Assembly: GCA_001632425.1 (NCBI GenBank)
Contig: KV425562.1
Coordinates: 217,911-281,910, forward strand
Length of the DNA: 64,000 nt
Origin: Neolentinus lepideus HHB14362 ss-1
Lineage: Eukaryota; Basidiomycota; Agaricomycetes; Gloeophyllales; Gloeophyllaceae
Direction of reading: 5' to 3'
The notes under the pieces are model-generated. The model did no database searches, was not told the origin of the DNA, and saw nothing but the letters and a program-made list of their open reading frames with translations. The position numbers and the translations under genes were made by a program. Below, piece after piece: positions 35,803-47,598 of the stretch. Position 1 is the first letter of the stretch. Every line of letters starts with the position of its first letter.

Positions 35803-35857
35803 CAGGCATCAACGCGCATAGTTATACAAGGTGCAGCCCACACGAGTGTATACAACA

Positions 35858-37064
35858 TTATGAAGGGGTCCTCTGACTATCGGCTTCATGACCATGTCCT
35901 ACGAGAACAGTAATCAAGAAAGGTACCACCATGCCCAGTACAATAAGCAGTGTCCGAGTGCTCTTTCGAAGTTCCAGAGATGCCCCTTCGGAGTGATCGG
36001 AGACTGGCTGGAGTACCGTTGCGACATACATAAAGCTCCCACCCTGCCGCAACCCTGTCAGTAGACGGAGGAAAAAAGGAAGATCACAGAACTTACGGAG
36101 ACAAGCAAGGCTAGGCCGCTCATATCGCCTGCGGTCCCGGCGCCGAGGATGTAAAACAGTGCATAGGATGCTAGCGCACCCAGGGGCGTGGACGAGGCGA
36201 ATACGGCGATATATTTCTTAATCTCCGACCTAGGCAGAGGAGTAGACAAAAGCGACGTAGTGAAAGCAATAGTCGTAGGAGCTGTAAAGACGAAGAGTTA
36301 GGACGGCGACTCTCTCGCCATATTCTTTACTCCTACCTTTATGGATCAGGATAGCCACGAAGACCACGAGTGACAACTCCGATGTATGTTCGGCTTGCGA
36401 GTCTGACAAGGCTGACACTCCCAAAGCGAGCCCATCAGCCAGGCCGTGGATGAAGAGGCCCACAGTCAGTGGAACAGCTTCCTTTCTACCCTCGCGGCTG
36501 ATTATTGAACGCGGGCGATCGGCCGGAGAGAATTCGGCTGCACGAGGACTGGCTCCGAGCTCAATATCGTCCACGTCTGCATCAAATTGTACGTCAGAAC
36601 GACTTTGAATTATCTTGGCTCCTAGAGCGTTGGAGGGTCCTTGGGCATGTGAGGCTATCGATTGTTCCACGACTAGCATCAAGATAAACCCCACAAGGAG
36701 AGACAAAGCAATCTTGGACGTAGGGAATTCATTCCCAGCATATGCCGCTGCAGTAGTTTCTACGCCTCTGATGAACGCATAGCGATTTGGACCAAGTTAG
36801 ATATAAATGAGGGAAATCCAAGGACAACATACTCGGGAATGATAATCCCTAAAGCTGCACCCAGTAGCAAGCCAGTCCCAACAGCAGATAAACCCGCGAG
36901 ACCAGGGCCTAGTCTCCTTTATCGTCAGCTAGCTGAATCATAAGCATCCAGTTTCGACTCGACCACGTACCCGTAAAATTCAAAGACAAAGGAAGCACGC
37001 CTATACCGAAGGAGGCCGCGCCCAGCGCGAGAGACATGAGCAAAACACCAACCGCGCCTGACAT
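35858..37064 (-). CDS. ZIP family zinc transporter, ZIP9-like
   Basis: The start is ATG at 37064 (MSGAVGVLLMSLALGAASFG). Helices follow in order: GLAGLSAVGTGLLLGAALGIIIPE (helix 2 with the Gly-rich motif), then KIALSLLVGFILMLVVEQ. A hydrophilic loop (about 36650-36490) comes next, then VGLFIHGLADGLALGVSAL, helix 4 with the metal-binding His and Asp. Further helices are LSLVVFVAILIHK, SSTPLGALASYALFYILG, GGSFMYVATVLQ and TLLIVLGMVVPFLITVLVGHGHE. The family moves zinc into the cytosol, and ZIP9 relatives sit mainly in Golgi membranes. The central loop lacks a His-rich repeat. The closest subfamily is ZIP9, judged from the LSAVGTGLLLGAALGIIIPEG block. Confidence 0.88.
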
Positions 37065-37307
37065 GGCGTCAAGAGCTCAGGCTAAAGGAGCAACGGTAGC
37101 GGCAGATGTAGCAAGAATAAAGCGCTCGCGGGGCAGCACTGCCTACATGTTGGAAGACGTCGATGCTAGTCCAGGCATCACTCAGACTGCGACGGTACAC
37201 AAGATTCTAAATATAGACCTTATGGTTGCAACACACGAGATGCCAAAAATCCATGTATACGTACTATTCTACGCATCATACACTACAATCACGACGGACG
37301 GAGAATT

Positions 37308-39118
37308 TCAAGAAATGCCTCGCGCTCTGTGACCTAGAGGATACACGCATAGTTGTTGGCTAGTATTAGCCCACAGTATTACCTCTTCATCAGACTGAGT
37401 AAGTTGTAGTGTTCGCACAGGCCTCTCAAACACTGCGCCAAACGGATTAGTTATGCCGACGAGGCTTTCCGGGCTCGGTGGATGCAAAAGCTCGCCAGTG
37501 CGCATCGACCACCCGCGGATACGGGCGTCTTGACCCGCAGCGTAGAGCAGGTCATTGTCAGCGTCAATGGCGAAGCCCTGACGTACATAGCTGGAATTAG
37601 CTTAGAGCAGCGACGATGAGGGGCCAATATTTACCAGTTCACGCGTATAGGTGTTGATATGTCCAAGAAATGACATTACCGGAGTGCCTTTACCGGAGAA
37701 CCGCAGGTCAAACATCTCCAGCTATATGCAACACAGTGAGGAGCGCACTATATGTGAGAAGATCTGCCAGATACTTACGTCGCCGTTTATTCCATTGACG
37801 ACTAGCTGCCACTCGTTCTTCACCAGCCCTATATGTGTCACTGAACTTCTCTTTTCTGCATACCTACCATTCAGGATGTCCTGGCCGTGCTGACTTTGGT
37901 TGTGCATGCGAGTGTCAAAACGGTTTAATGAACCATTGCGTGCACCAGCGTATATTAAATCCTGCGTGAGCTCCATCAGTACGCAGCACGGTCAATGCGT
38001 GTACGTGGGTTGCCACCTTATCCTTGTAGACTGCGAAAACGTCCGAGTTATTATCGAGGTAGATGGTGCGCGTTATTTCAAGGTCAGGAATGTAGACGGC
38101 TTTCTTGCGGGCGCCTGGCAAGAGGAGTGTTTAGCAGGGTGCTCAATACAAGGCGCTAGAATATCTTATACTTACCCAAGACAAGGCTTCGGCCGTCAAG
38201 ATATGATGTCCAGATATCCGCTACTTTTCCGAAATTTAGTACGAAGGAGCGATCTGGATTTGTTACTCTAAAGGTTACTGTCAGATAGTTGACATTTAAT
38301 GGAAGAAAGGACACGACTCAACAGGTCTTGGACTAGAACCTTGGGCGTTGGACCGAATGAGGTAGCCCTGCAGTGCTGTGAGTTCAGCCGAATTGCAGTT
38401 CAGAATGACTTGAGCCATTACGGACACAGATCGTGATCCGTCCAAATGTATGGAGCTAATCTGAATGAGATATACAAGGGTGAGACTGCGATCTACAGGA
38501 AGGATACTATCAGGACCCTGACCTCGGAACTGAGGTTGATATCCCACCTCCAGGTTATGCGACGATCCCTAATCTCTTCGAAGGTTTCAGGCAGATAACC
38601 CAACTCGTCCCAGGGATCAGCGTGTCCCTTACCAAGGCTGAACACCTGGTACAGCCAGCCGTTGTTGTCGCCGATGACGCAGCGCAGGCGATCTTCTATA
38701 CGCCCGACCTGTCAAGTCTAACATCAGAAAGCGACTCGAATGCAAGTACTTGAAATTGCTCACGCAGAATGAAGAGATGTTGCCTGGGAGAAATATAGGG
38801 TGGACGCGGGAGGTTGACGCAACTTGTTCGGACAAGAACTCACTGCCGAGGACAAGTACACCTTAGACTGACAAACTCAGTGGAGATATGGACAGTTTCC
38901 GTTACTTACTGCGCCAGACGTTGCCTGCGGGCATATGAGGGACCTGAACGCAATTCACTGTTTACAGCCCAAGGTCCTCGCTTCCTCTTTCTGCTTCTCG
39001 CCTCGTCTTCGTCTGCTGCATTGGATGGGGATTTGAGCCTCTCCTTTGGTTTGGATGACAGTGGAAAGTAACGGTTTTTCTCCTTGTCGAAATACAATCC
39101 CGGCAGATCGCGAGGCAT
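37308..39118 (-). CDS. DCAF4-like WD-repeat protein
   Basis: The start is ATG at 39118. The N-terminus MPRDLPGLYFDKEKNRYFPL is the hallmark of DCAF4/WDR21 proteins. It is followed by a basic linker, then WD-type beta strands across many short exons. Examples are FGKVADIWTSYLDG, KKAVYIPDLEITRTI, DLLYAGARNG-like blade starts (DLIYAGARNGSLNRFD), GLVKNEWQLVVNGINGD and TLQLTQSDEEVILWANTSQ. The stop is TGA at 37308-37310. Relatives are substrate receptors of DDB1-CUL4 ubiquitin ligases; the substrate is unknown. Exon borders are not all resolved. Confidence 0.65.
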
Positions 39119-39419
39119 AGTGGTGGTCGCTAGTAAAGCTATGCCACACACATCTGCGGAATTTGAGGGAAATTATGTTGTTTCTGCGACATTAATTGAC
39201 AATGAATAGGTAACGTCTCTCGTCATGACGGTCTGAGCGAACACGAAATCTAAAGCGGAAGCGCTGCTTCGAGACGAATGCAATCGTGTGGGAAAGCAGT
39301 TACTGAGGGTATGGATAGACCTGAAATTTCTCGATACATGCACATCTATATATTGCTACACTCCGATAGTATTTCTATTTGCCTGCGTGTAGTCGGATCG
39401 TCCTAATGCAAAAGCTGAA

Positions 39420-40537
39420 TCATGCCGTTGACGGGTTCACCGCAAGATACCCGCCATCAATGATGATCTCCTGACCATTTGTATAACACCCAGCAGGAGA
39501 GGCCAGGTAAATCGCAGTCCCAGCCATCTCTTGGGCCCTACGAGCATCAACCATAGCAATATCAGTTCCTGGTCACTCCAGCAGCTCATAGCAACTTACG
39601 TCCCCGCACGCTTGAGAGGAACTGACACCAGCGACTGTCCAACCCTGTTCGTCTGCTCCTCGCCCTCAATGTCGAGAAACGTCATCTCAGACGCGTACAC
39701 CCCAGGGGCAATCGAATTGACGCGGACGTCGAAACCTTTCAGCGCGAACTCGGTCGCCATCATCTTCGTCAGGTGCGACGCAGCCGCTTTCGAGCTGTTG
39801 TAGCAGAACTGCACCGATCCCATTCCGATCAACATCTTGGATTCGGGTTGAAAGCGGGGATATACGCACGTGGTTCTGCGCGAGCTTCGTCACCCCACTG
39901 ATACTCGTAATGTTAATCACGGTCGACGTGTACCGCGTGCGTTCTTTGCTGCCTTTGTCCAAGAGACCAAGAAAGGCGGAGGTGGTGAAGAAGATCGAGA
40001 AGGTGTTGACGGCGTACAAATCCTTCCAAGCTTCCATAGATTCATTGGCAAACAGGGCGAGGCCGAATGTGTCGGCGTCCTTGCGCTCGGGGGCATTGGG
40101 GTCATTCATGAAACCGGAGCGGGGACCTGTTTGGCCAGCACTGTAGAAGGGCGGTTAGTGAGGTGAAGTGGGTGAAAAAGAGTATGATTTACTTGTTCAC
40201 AAGGATATGTAGCCTGCCATCTTGACCCTCGACTTCCTTCCGTGCTTTCATGATGCTCTCCTTGTCTGTAGCATCCATGACCAATCTACAAAGCTCGATC
40301 AAATACGATTCCACCACTCGCACTGGAAACTCACGGGACCAGTGACCCAGAACCCTTCCACTCACTCACGACCTTGTCCAGCACCTCCCTCCGTCGTCCA
40401 GTGATATACACTTTCGCGCCGTTCGCAGCGAACCCCTGTGCAATCATCAGTCCGATGCCCGTGCCTCCTCCCGTCACGAGTGCGATGCGCCCCGTCAGGT
40501 CATAAATCTGTTCGAACTTGAGCGACTGGGACGACAT
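39420..40537 (-). CDS. Short-chain dehydrogenase/reductase, intact copy
   Basis: The start is ATG at 40537 ([22 protein letters not shown]). It is a classical [11 protein letters not shown] is the NAD(P)-binding glycine motif, and the Arg pair after YITG suggests NADP. HILVNNAG spans an intron. INITSISG carries the catalytic Ser strand, and YNSSKAA is the YxxxK active site just after an intron (about 39800). The end is [17 protein letters not shown] with TGA at 39420-39422. At least four short introns splice in phase, and no lesion is seen. The substrate is unknown. An inverted, broken copy starts 464 bp away on the other strand. Confidence 0.9.
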
Positions 40538-40611
40538 GGTTTGTGTGTGAAGGCGATAGGAAAGACGAGCCGTGGTCTTCTCAGATTAGTCACGGCGAGG
40601 CGGGCGGCAAG

Positions 40612-40740
40612 TTTAGAGCAAGAATTTAGACGAGTTTAATGAACTCTGCGCAGCGCATCCTACCCAACGCCGGGTCTGCTGGGCAGCGTATCCAGTATCG
40701 CTGTACGCTGTATCCCGGGCATATTGACAAACAAGCTCGG
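40612..40740 (+). mobile_element. Relic of the Ngaro-type terminal repeat
   Basis: The words gagtttaat, gcgcagcg, tgctgggcagcgtatcc and agtatcgct occur in the same order as in the element repeat at 58880-59010. Short deletions and about 20 percent substitution separate them. It is an old solo fragment lying in the interval between the two SDR copies. Confidence 0.7.
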
Positions 40741-41001
40741 TGCGATGCACGAAAGGCTCGAGCTTTGTGCTGTAGTATATGGTGGACGGACTTATCAGCT
40801 CCAAATATAGTCTTGGACTCAGAAGGCAGTTGTAGCCACATGACCTGGGCGCCAGAAAATTGGCGTTATGGCTGTTACAAGTCACACTCACGTGATCTCA
40901 ACGGCCATCGACGTCGACTATCTTAGTCCCAAGGTATCTTTACGCTCGTCTCGCCATGACTAATCTAAGTCTACAACGGGTCGTCTTTCCTATCGCCTCA
41001 C

Positions 41002-41836
41002 ATGCAAAACGTGTCGTCCGAGTCGCTCAAGTTCGAGCATATTTATGATCTGACGGGACGCGTTGCGCTCGTGACAGTCGGAGGTGCGGGCATCGGACTG
41101 ATGATAGCGCAGGGGTTCGCGGCGAACGGTGCGAAGGTGTATATCACCGGACGACGGAGCCGGAACGCAAGGACGCCGATACATTCAGGCTCGCCCTGTT
41201 TGCCAACGAGTCCATGGAAGCTTGGAAGGATCTGTACGCCATCAATACCTTCGCGATCTTCTTCACCACCTCGGCCTTTCTCGGTCTCTTGGACAAAAGC
41301 AGCAAGGACCGCGTGCGGTACACGTCGAGTGTGATCAACATTACAAGTATTTGCGCTGTATCGAAGCTCGCGCACACCCACGTGCGTCTCCTTCTGCTCT
41401 AAAATCGGGTTCAAGATTTTAATCGAAATATTTGGGACCGGTGCAGTTTTGCTCGAAAGCCGCGACGTTGCACCTGACGAAGATGATGGCGACCGAGTTC
41501 GCGCTGAAGGGCTTCGACGTGCGTGTCAATTCGATCGCTCCTGGGGTGTTCGCGGCTGAGATGAGCTTTCCTAACATTGAGAACGAGGAGCAGACGGAGA
41601 AGATCGTACGGGGAATAACGCCGGTTCCACTCAAGCGCGGTTGGACGTAAGTTTAGAGCCGTCCTGCGCTGCTGGAGTGACCAAGCACTATGTTGTTGTG
41701 GTCGGTGCTTGTAGGGCTCAAGAGATGACTGGGACTGCGATTTACCTCGCCTCCCCTGTTGGGTGTTATGTTATACGAATGGCCAGGAGATCGTCGTTGA
41801 TGGCGGGTTTGTCGCGGTAAACCCGTGCAGGGTATG
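41002..41836 (+). pseudogene. Broken inverted copy of the SDR gene
   Basis: It is homologous to the gene at 39420-40537 over the promoter-proximal 60-80 bp and most exons. Visible lesions: the ancestral ATG is GTG at 41011 (an ATG three codons upstream at 41002 may substitute), and the first glycine of TGGGTGIG is Val (TVGGAGIG). A deletion after ITGRR at about 41157 removes the end of exon 1, all of exon 2 and the start of exon 3 and shifts the frame. Nine bases are missing at 41452, so the catalytic Tyr of YNSSK is gone (FCSK). A gttat insertion near 41770 shifts the last exon. It cannot encode a working dehydrogenase. Confidence 0.92.
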
Positions 41837-42797
41837 ATCTGGCTTTGGCATTGGAACGATCCACGGAATCAAGAAAATATGAAAGTGTAAAAGTGTAGGA
41901 ATATACAGATGTACATGTATCAAGAAGAAATTTCACTTCCGTCCATCCGTTACCGACCCATCAAAGGCTCTACATGACATGGGAATTGCTCGACATTGCG
42001 TGCATTATCGCGTTCATTTATCCACCACATTCGCAGACCCTGTGGTCGAACTGATTTTCTCTTGATATGTCTCGCAATTCCAGAATATCAAGCGCCCAGT
42101 CCGGTGATATGGACTCCGTAAAGACTACGATAATAATACGCATTGGATGTCATCATGTGAGAGCCAGTCTAGCAGCGCAGACGACGGCCAGGCATGGTGT
42201 CAAACTGTGAGATCTGAGATATTGTCGCATGTCTGTCGGAGCAAGCAGTACAGTTGAGTCTGACTCTCATAGCTCTAATGACCTATACCCCATACTTTTC
42301 ACCGTCCACCGAGTTGGTGCACAGCCAAAATTGCATATCTTTGCCGTACCCCATACCCCAGCCATACTCGCTGATCGCAGTCCTCGAAGAAGTGCCCTCC
42401 ATCCACCGTGATGAACTCAGTAATAGGAAGATAAGAGCACCGCCCTGAGATGAAGGCGCTTCTGTATAGGAATGAAAAGAACGCCAGACAGTGTGCGTGC
42501 CGCGAGAAGAAGCACGGTATGCCTATGTGTGGCAGGGGTAAGTTGGTCAGATAATGTACATGTAGTCCTGAATGTCAGAAGGAGGCGTGGCCGAACCACA
42601 AAGTAGTTTGTAAGACCAAGGCGGAGTAAGGCGGAGAGTATTTGACGGGTGAACTTACCGGCGCGAAGGACCTATCTATGCTTGTTTGTTGCAAATATCT
42701 CTGTACGAGTAGCGCTCATAGCATTGCTTCGCCATTATGTAGGAATACACATAATAGATAAAGATACACTTTCTACACTCGGCTGATCAGTTCATTG
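41837..42797. other. Intergenic, no gene recognised
   Basis: About 960 bp with only short frames and no repeat. It includes the 3' flank of the keto-acid dehydrogenase gene. Confidence 0.5.
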
Positions 42798-44610
42798 CTA
42801 CTTCTTCAACCATTCCTGACCCTTCCCCTTGAATCGCTCTAATTCACTCTTCCACGGCTCCCAGTCATTCCCATACTTCTTCAACAACCCAGCCAACTCC
42901 TCTCTCTGTTCTCTCTGTATTCCAAATGCATCAGCACAACAAACAAATTCCCGAACGATTATGCTTACAATATTCCACGGCTCTTCTCCCCCATACACAT
43001 CCGTAAACATCTCTTGCAATTCTGGCTTCTGCATGCCCTCGGCGCGCTTGAACGCCTGCATCACATCCTTCTTCAGTCGAGCTCTGAGGGCGTCTTCTTC
43101 GTCTTTGGACCACCACCCTTGGGATTCCATGAACAACCGGAAGCGGGTGATGGGGTTGTCGATTCGTTTCTTGTCCTCGACTTCGGAGCGAGATCGATAG
43201 GCAAAAGAGTCGTCGGATGTGGAGTGGTGGCCGACTCTGTAATATCCTCCGTTAGGTGAGACATAGTGTAATTAATCAGGACTTTCTGACCGATATGTCA
43301 TAGCCTCAACCAACACCCCCCTCCCTTCCTCGATACACCTCTTCCTCGCCTCCCTAATAGCACCTAATACGGCCAGTACGTCATTCCCATCCACCCTCAC
43401 AGTCCATACACCATACCCTGGACCCCGTGCCGCAATCCCGTCGCCATGATACTGTTCTGCCGCAGGTGTAGATATTGCAAATCCGTTGTTCCGGACGATA
43501 AACAAAGTCGGCGAAGGGATCGTGGATGCGAAAAGCATCCCGGCATGGAAATCGCCTTCGGAGGCAGCGCCCTCGCCGAAATAGACGGCGGCGCAGTTCT
43601 TCCCTCGGCGAGGAGAGCGGGTTATGGCGTACGCTACGCCGGCTGCATGAGGGATTTGGGTGGCGAGAGGGGAAGAGATGGTGAGGAAGTGGAATTGGGG
43701 GGAGCCGAAGTGCTTGGCAGAAGGTCAGATTGAAGAGGGACGTGAAGAAAACACAGGAACTCACAACCGGCATTTGTTTGCCCTTTCCAGAAGTATCCTC
43801 TTCATTGCCTAGACATTGAGCCACTATATTGTCCAATCCAAAGCCACGCCATAGGAGAACCCCAGATTCTCGATATTGGCCTGAGACAAGAAGGTCGGTA
43901 ATTTCAGGTGCAATGGATAACTGAACTAACCTAGTACTCTGATATCCATCACTATCCGGCTCTCGTGAATGGAGATGCAACTCACTCGTCATCTGGGGCG
44001 AGCGCTGCTGCAGAACCTATGATCGTGGCTTCTTCCCCATACTGATAACAATACTCCGTAAGGTTAGAACCTAAGCTAGGACAACTTCCGTGGCTTACCG
44101 AGGTCATCTATCTCAATCCAAGTGTGAGTGAACGGAGTGGCATGAGTGATGCTGGCACTCACGTAGAACGAGATCTTCCCCTGTCGCTGTACATTGTATA
44201 AAAGTGTGTCAAGAGTTGGAAGGAGAACCATATTCTCGTAGCTTGCTTCAAGTGAGAACCACGATTATAAATGAACATTAAAACTCACATCTTTCTAGCA
44301 AAAGTCTCACTGATCTATACCACGCTCAGTCTGGTTTCCAGCACTAATAGAATGGGTGCTAGCCTACCTCAGGCATTTCAGCCCCATCAATAGGCATACC
44401 TACCCCGTCAAGTACCCTGTAGGTCGGTATTTTCCCTCCATGGTCCGTCACCGAGTTGAAGAACTTCAACTCAGGCGTGATGGGCGATTGAGAGTCAGGC
44501 AAATACCCGTGCCGCTCCGTTGTCAATGAAGGGCTTTGAAGCCATCGTCTTGCACTTTGTAAGGTTCTGACTGCCCTGGATGTCAGCGTTGCTCTCCGTA
44601 GAACTTGCAT
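42798..44610 (-). CDS. BCKDHA: Branched-chain alpha-keto acid dehydrogenase E1 alpha, mitochondrial
   Basis: The start is ATG at 44610. The N-terminus [25 protein letters not shown] is an Arg/Ser-rich mitochondrial presequence without acids. Mature motifs follow: [19 protein letters not shown] (family usually with YREAGVL), and [41 protein letters not shown] binds the cofactor region. Next are [18 protein letters not shown] (thiamine-diphosphate/Mg motif GEGAASEGD) and [12 protein letters not shown], then [16 protein letters not shown], the conserved loop with the regulatory Ser sites. It ends GKGQEWLKK with TAG at 42798-42800. The enzyme decarboxylates the keto acids of Leu, Ile and Val in the mitochondrial BCKDH complex. 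Exons are many and short. The intact HHSTSDDS loop suggests control by a BCKDH-type kinase (inference). Confidence 0.93.
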
Positions 44611-44766
44611 TGGCAGTCATGCAGTTCAAGTTGCTCTTCAAGGACGAGTGGACGGACCTTGAGCTATAATCAGCACCATCACCCCGCATTCATTTTAGTG
44701 TGCTTAGTCAGCAATGCTATGCTGGTCACGTGGACATCCAAAACCGAATGCATAGCGCAATTTTCT

Positions 44767-45023
44767 CCAGGCTCCTATAACCATCCGTCCTCGCGTTCTC
44801 ATTCCTCAATCCGAGAACATGTGAGAAAACATATTATATTAGGCAATGACAGGTGATTGACAGGTGTTACATAAGACTACCTACCATAAGAAGAAGGTGA
44901 ACGTGAGGAAGAGAACGCTGTAGGACGGCTGGCCAAAGTGGTCGCCGGGGATCACCGAATGTGACAGCAAGATCACGACGGCAGCCAGGCCGCTGACTCA
45001 GCAGCGGTGGCTGAGGCCTTTCA
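44767..45023 (+). repeat. Left arm of a 257-bp inverted repeat
   Basis: It runs from ccaggctcctataacc to gctgaggcctttca. It pairs with 45564-45308 over all 257 bases with only two mismatches, which I found by direct comparison. The arm starts 156 bp upstream of the keto-acid dehydrogenase start codon. Confidence 0.95.
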
Positions 45024-45307
45024 GCAACGCCTCAGAGGCGGGTGTGTAGCTAATACTGTTTAAATCATGGTCAAGACTAGAACCAGGATGACATAAAACA
45101 TGTATGAGAGGTTTAATTGAAATGTTGTGAACATTCTTCTAAGTCACATGCAGAACACTTCATCAGACACCCATAAGAGGTGCTTTTCAAGCCAGATGCA
45201 CTTATGACTCCCATTTATTCTAAATATATTGAACAACGTACATTTCACATTGCTTTTTACCAAACATAATATTACATATAATGTTCAGCGCACTCGCTAA
45301 TTGGTGT
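45024..45307. other. 284-bp AT-rich spacer of the large palindrome
   Basis: Non-coding, with T/A-rich segments such as aaatatattgaacaacg and aacataatattacata. It has no ORF of note and no similarity to the arms. Confidence 0.7.
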
Positions 45308-45564
45308 TGAAAGGCCTCAGCCACCGCTGCTGAGTCAGCGGCCTGGCTGCCGTCGTGATCTTGCTGTCACATTCGGTGATCCCCGGCGACCACTTTGGCC
45401 AGCCGTCCTACAGCGTTCTCTTCCTCACGTTCGCCTTCTTCTTATGGTAGGTAGTCTTATGTAACACCTGTCAATCACCTGTCATTGCCTAATATAATAT
45501 GTTTTCTCACATGTTCTCGGATTGAGGAACGAGAACGCGAGGACGGATGGTTATAGGAGCCTGG
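45308..45564 (-). repeat. Right arm of the 257-bp inverted repeat
   Basis: It is the reverse complement of 44767-45023 with two differences (near 45433 and 45528). Read on the plus strand it contains an exon-like open stretch at about 45337-45453 after a gagtcag acceptor-like site. This reads GLAAVVILLSHSVIPGDH...VLFLTFAFFL and is followed by a donor-like ATGGTAGGT. The arm may thus derive from a membrane-protein gene; no family was recognised. Confidence 0.9.
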
Positions 45565-47598
45565 CTGCAAATACGCTCTATTATTATTGTGACTCTGGTT
45601 CACACAAACGAACACTTGGGAGATGCGCAACTCTAGTTCATGGTATCAGATTCCCTAGCTCTATGGGCGACAACTGCTTACTTGGAATTCACCTGGACGA
45701 GCACTTCAGAGTTGCTTGAAGGACTGGACGTCATCCCGTTCTTCCCGGCTTTTCTCAGTTCTGGTCGTGCCGTCCGCCTGTATTATGGATCACGAGCTGC
45801 GATACCAACGTAAGCTTTGCCTATGCTCTTCCAAACGCGTCATCTCTACCTCCGTTCTCGTAACCCCTTCCAACAGGATTTCGTTAGTCCGTCAGTATAC
45901 TCCCGGCCAGTAGAATAAACATATGTGGGATAGCCTCCCACCAGTTCACGCAATAATTTCAATCTGCAGGTCGAAGTTTGTAAGTCATCGCGCTTCTGAC
46001 AGTATTTTGGGCACTCGTTCACGGCTCTATCTGTCGTTTGACACGACACAAGCCGAAGTTGGATCGATAACTGCACGGCCGTGAATTCATCCCCGCGATG
46101 ACCGTACAGGTCGTTACTTATCAACGTCAGTGCTCCACCCCTGTGGAAACTTTATGCCAGGGCCACATATTTTGGACTCAAGCAACGCGGTTATCAGACG
46201 CTTCGAACAAGTTGCTGTTCGAGCAGTTTCGCATGACGCGTCTCTCCCAATTCTGAACCAGCTGTGGCTTCTTCAAATACTGCTTCTATGTCGCGGTTCC
46301 TCCAACGTCCCGAGCAGCCGAGATTTTCGAGTCCTTTCACAAAAATCGAGTTTTGGTCCAGCCGCAGCCGTCCTTCTACGTTCGACACGAGACAGACTTG
46401 CGTCAGTGGCATCCTCATAGGAGCCCAGGTTGCAATCTGATGGCAGCGTAGACGGGATAAGCAACAATTGTCATTACGTCTTTTAATCCCGAGAAGATAG
46501 ACATTATAAACGCGCCTTCCCAAACGTATTTCGCCTGACTGCCCTTCCATATCTCTAGAATCTTCCTGTGCAAGGATACACGGCGCGACCCTTAAGCTCT
46601 TCTTGAAGGACGGGATCACCTCTATTGGATCTGGTCTGGGATTTCTTAAGAGTCGGTACGAGCGATTCTCTATCTTCTGGAATGTAAACTCTGTATGTGG
46701 AATGGTCTTATGGTCGTTGCTGGGTTACCCAGGCAATATCATAATAAGCTCCAGATCTGATGTCTTTGTTACCCGATGTCAGTGGTCGTATTCTAAATTA
46801 ACGAAGTCTAGATCAAGAAGTCGACCAAAACCTCCGATGGAGTTGGAATGGCTCCGTCGCTTCATCTGGTATGTTTGTTATGAGTGATGCTATGTCTGTC
46901 GACGTTGCTCCGCCTCGAAGACAAAATGTTGTATTCAACTTTGACCGCTCGTTTGTTGCAATCCATTCATAGCTTGAGCAGTGAGAATGCTGACCCTGCT
47001 AATTTGGAATACAAAGACCCTGTCCTGGGTATCGCCCCTGACCTCTACCACTGGCTTCCAGTATGGTTACGTTCCTCTCCTTCAAGATTTTTGCGGTGTC
47101 ATATCTGACCCAGCGGAACTTCCCTAATATGAACCCACGCTGGCTTAGTTTTTGGCAGCTCGCGCGATGCCTTGGAAACGGGCCTGTGATTTGACGTGAC
47201 GAAGCAGGCGCACCGCTGCACATCCGTATCTGGTGGAATAGTTTGCTCTCCTATGTCTGTGAAAGGTTGTATAGTCAGGGCGGAGATGCCCTGGAGGGCG
47301 GTAGTGTAGTTCGTCTGGGTTCAGAAAATAGAACAGGTACTGGTGAAGCGCCGAGGATCCTGATGCATATTACCTGATCGTCTTATTTTACCCATGATGG
47401 GTTCTGAATTCCTGCAAATCGAATAAGCAGGCGTTATAAGGAGTAGTACTGGAATTTGCACTGGAACACTGTTTACGACGTTCCCGACCAGCCGGCGGCC
47501 TTTGGGTTAAGCGAAACAACTACGCGTAACATCCTGGTTGTCCCCGGTCTGGATGTCCCAGCACACTTGAGGTTTTCGTTTTCTTCAGCCTTCAGGTC
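45565..47598. other. Unassigned 2-kb region with exon-like fragments
   Basis: On the plus strand 45655-45812 is an open, splice-bordered stretch reading YLEFTWTSTSELLEGLDV and FFPAFLSSGRAVRLYYGSR, ending in AAC|GTAAGC. Other open pieces near 46310-46440 and 46884-47108 look moderately coding. I could not join them without stops and recognise no domain. It may be a decayed multi-exon gene or an unknown one. Confidence 0.35.

Noticed and set aside
44767..45564. Class II transposon with a TIR of 257 bp as a firm call
   Set aside because: No flanking target duplication or transposase was found, so it is left as an inverted repeat of unknown origin.
46194..46619. Minus-strand frame of 141 codons
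   Set aside because: No motif, no codon pattern, and the opposite strand looks at least as coding.
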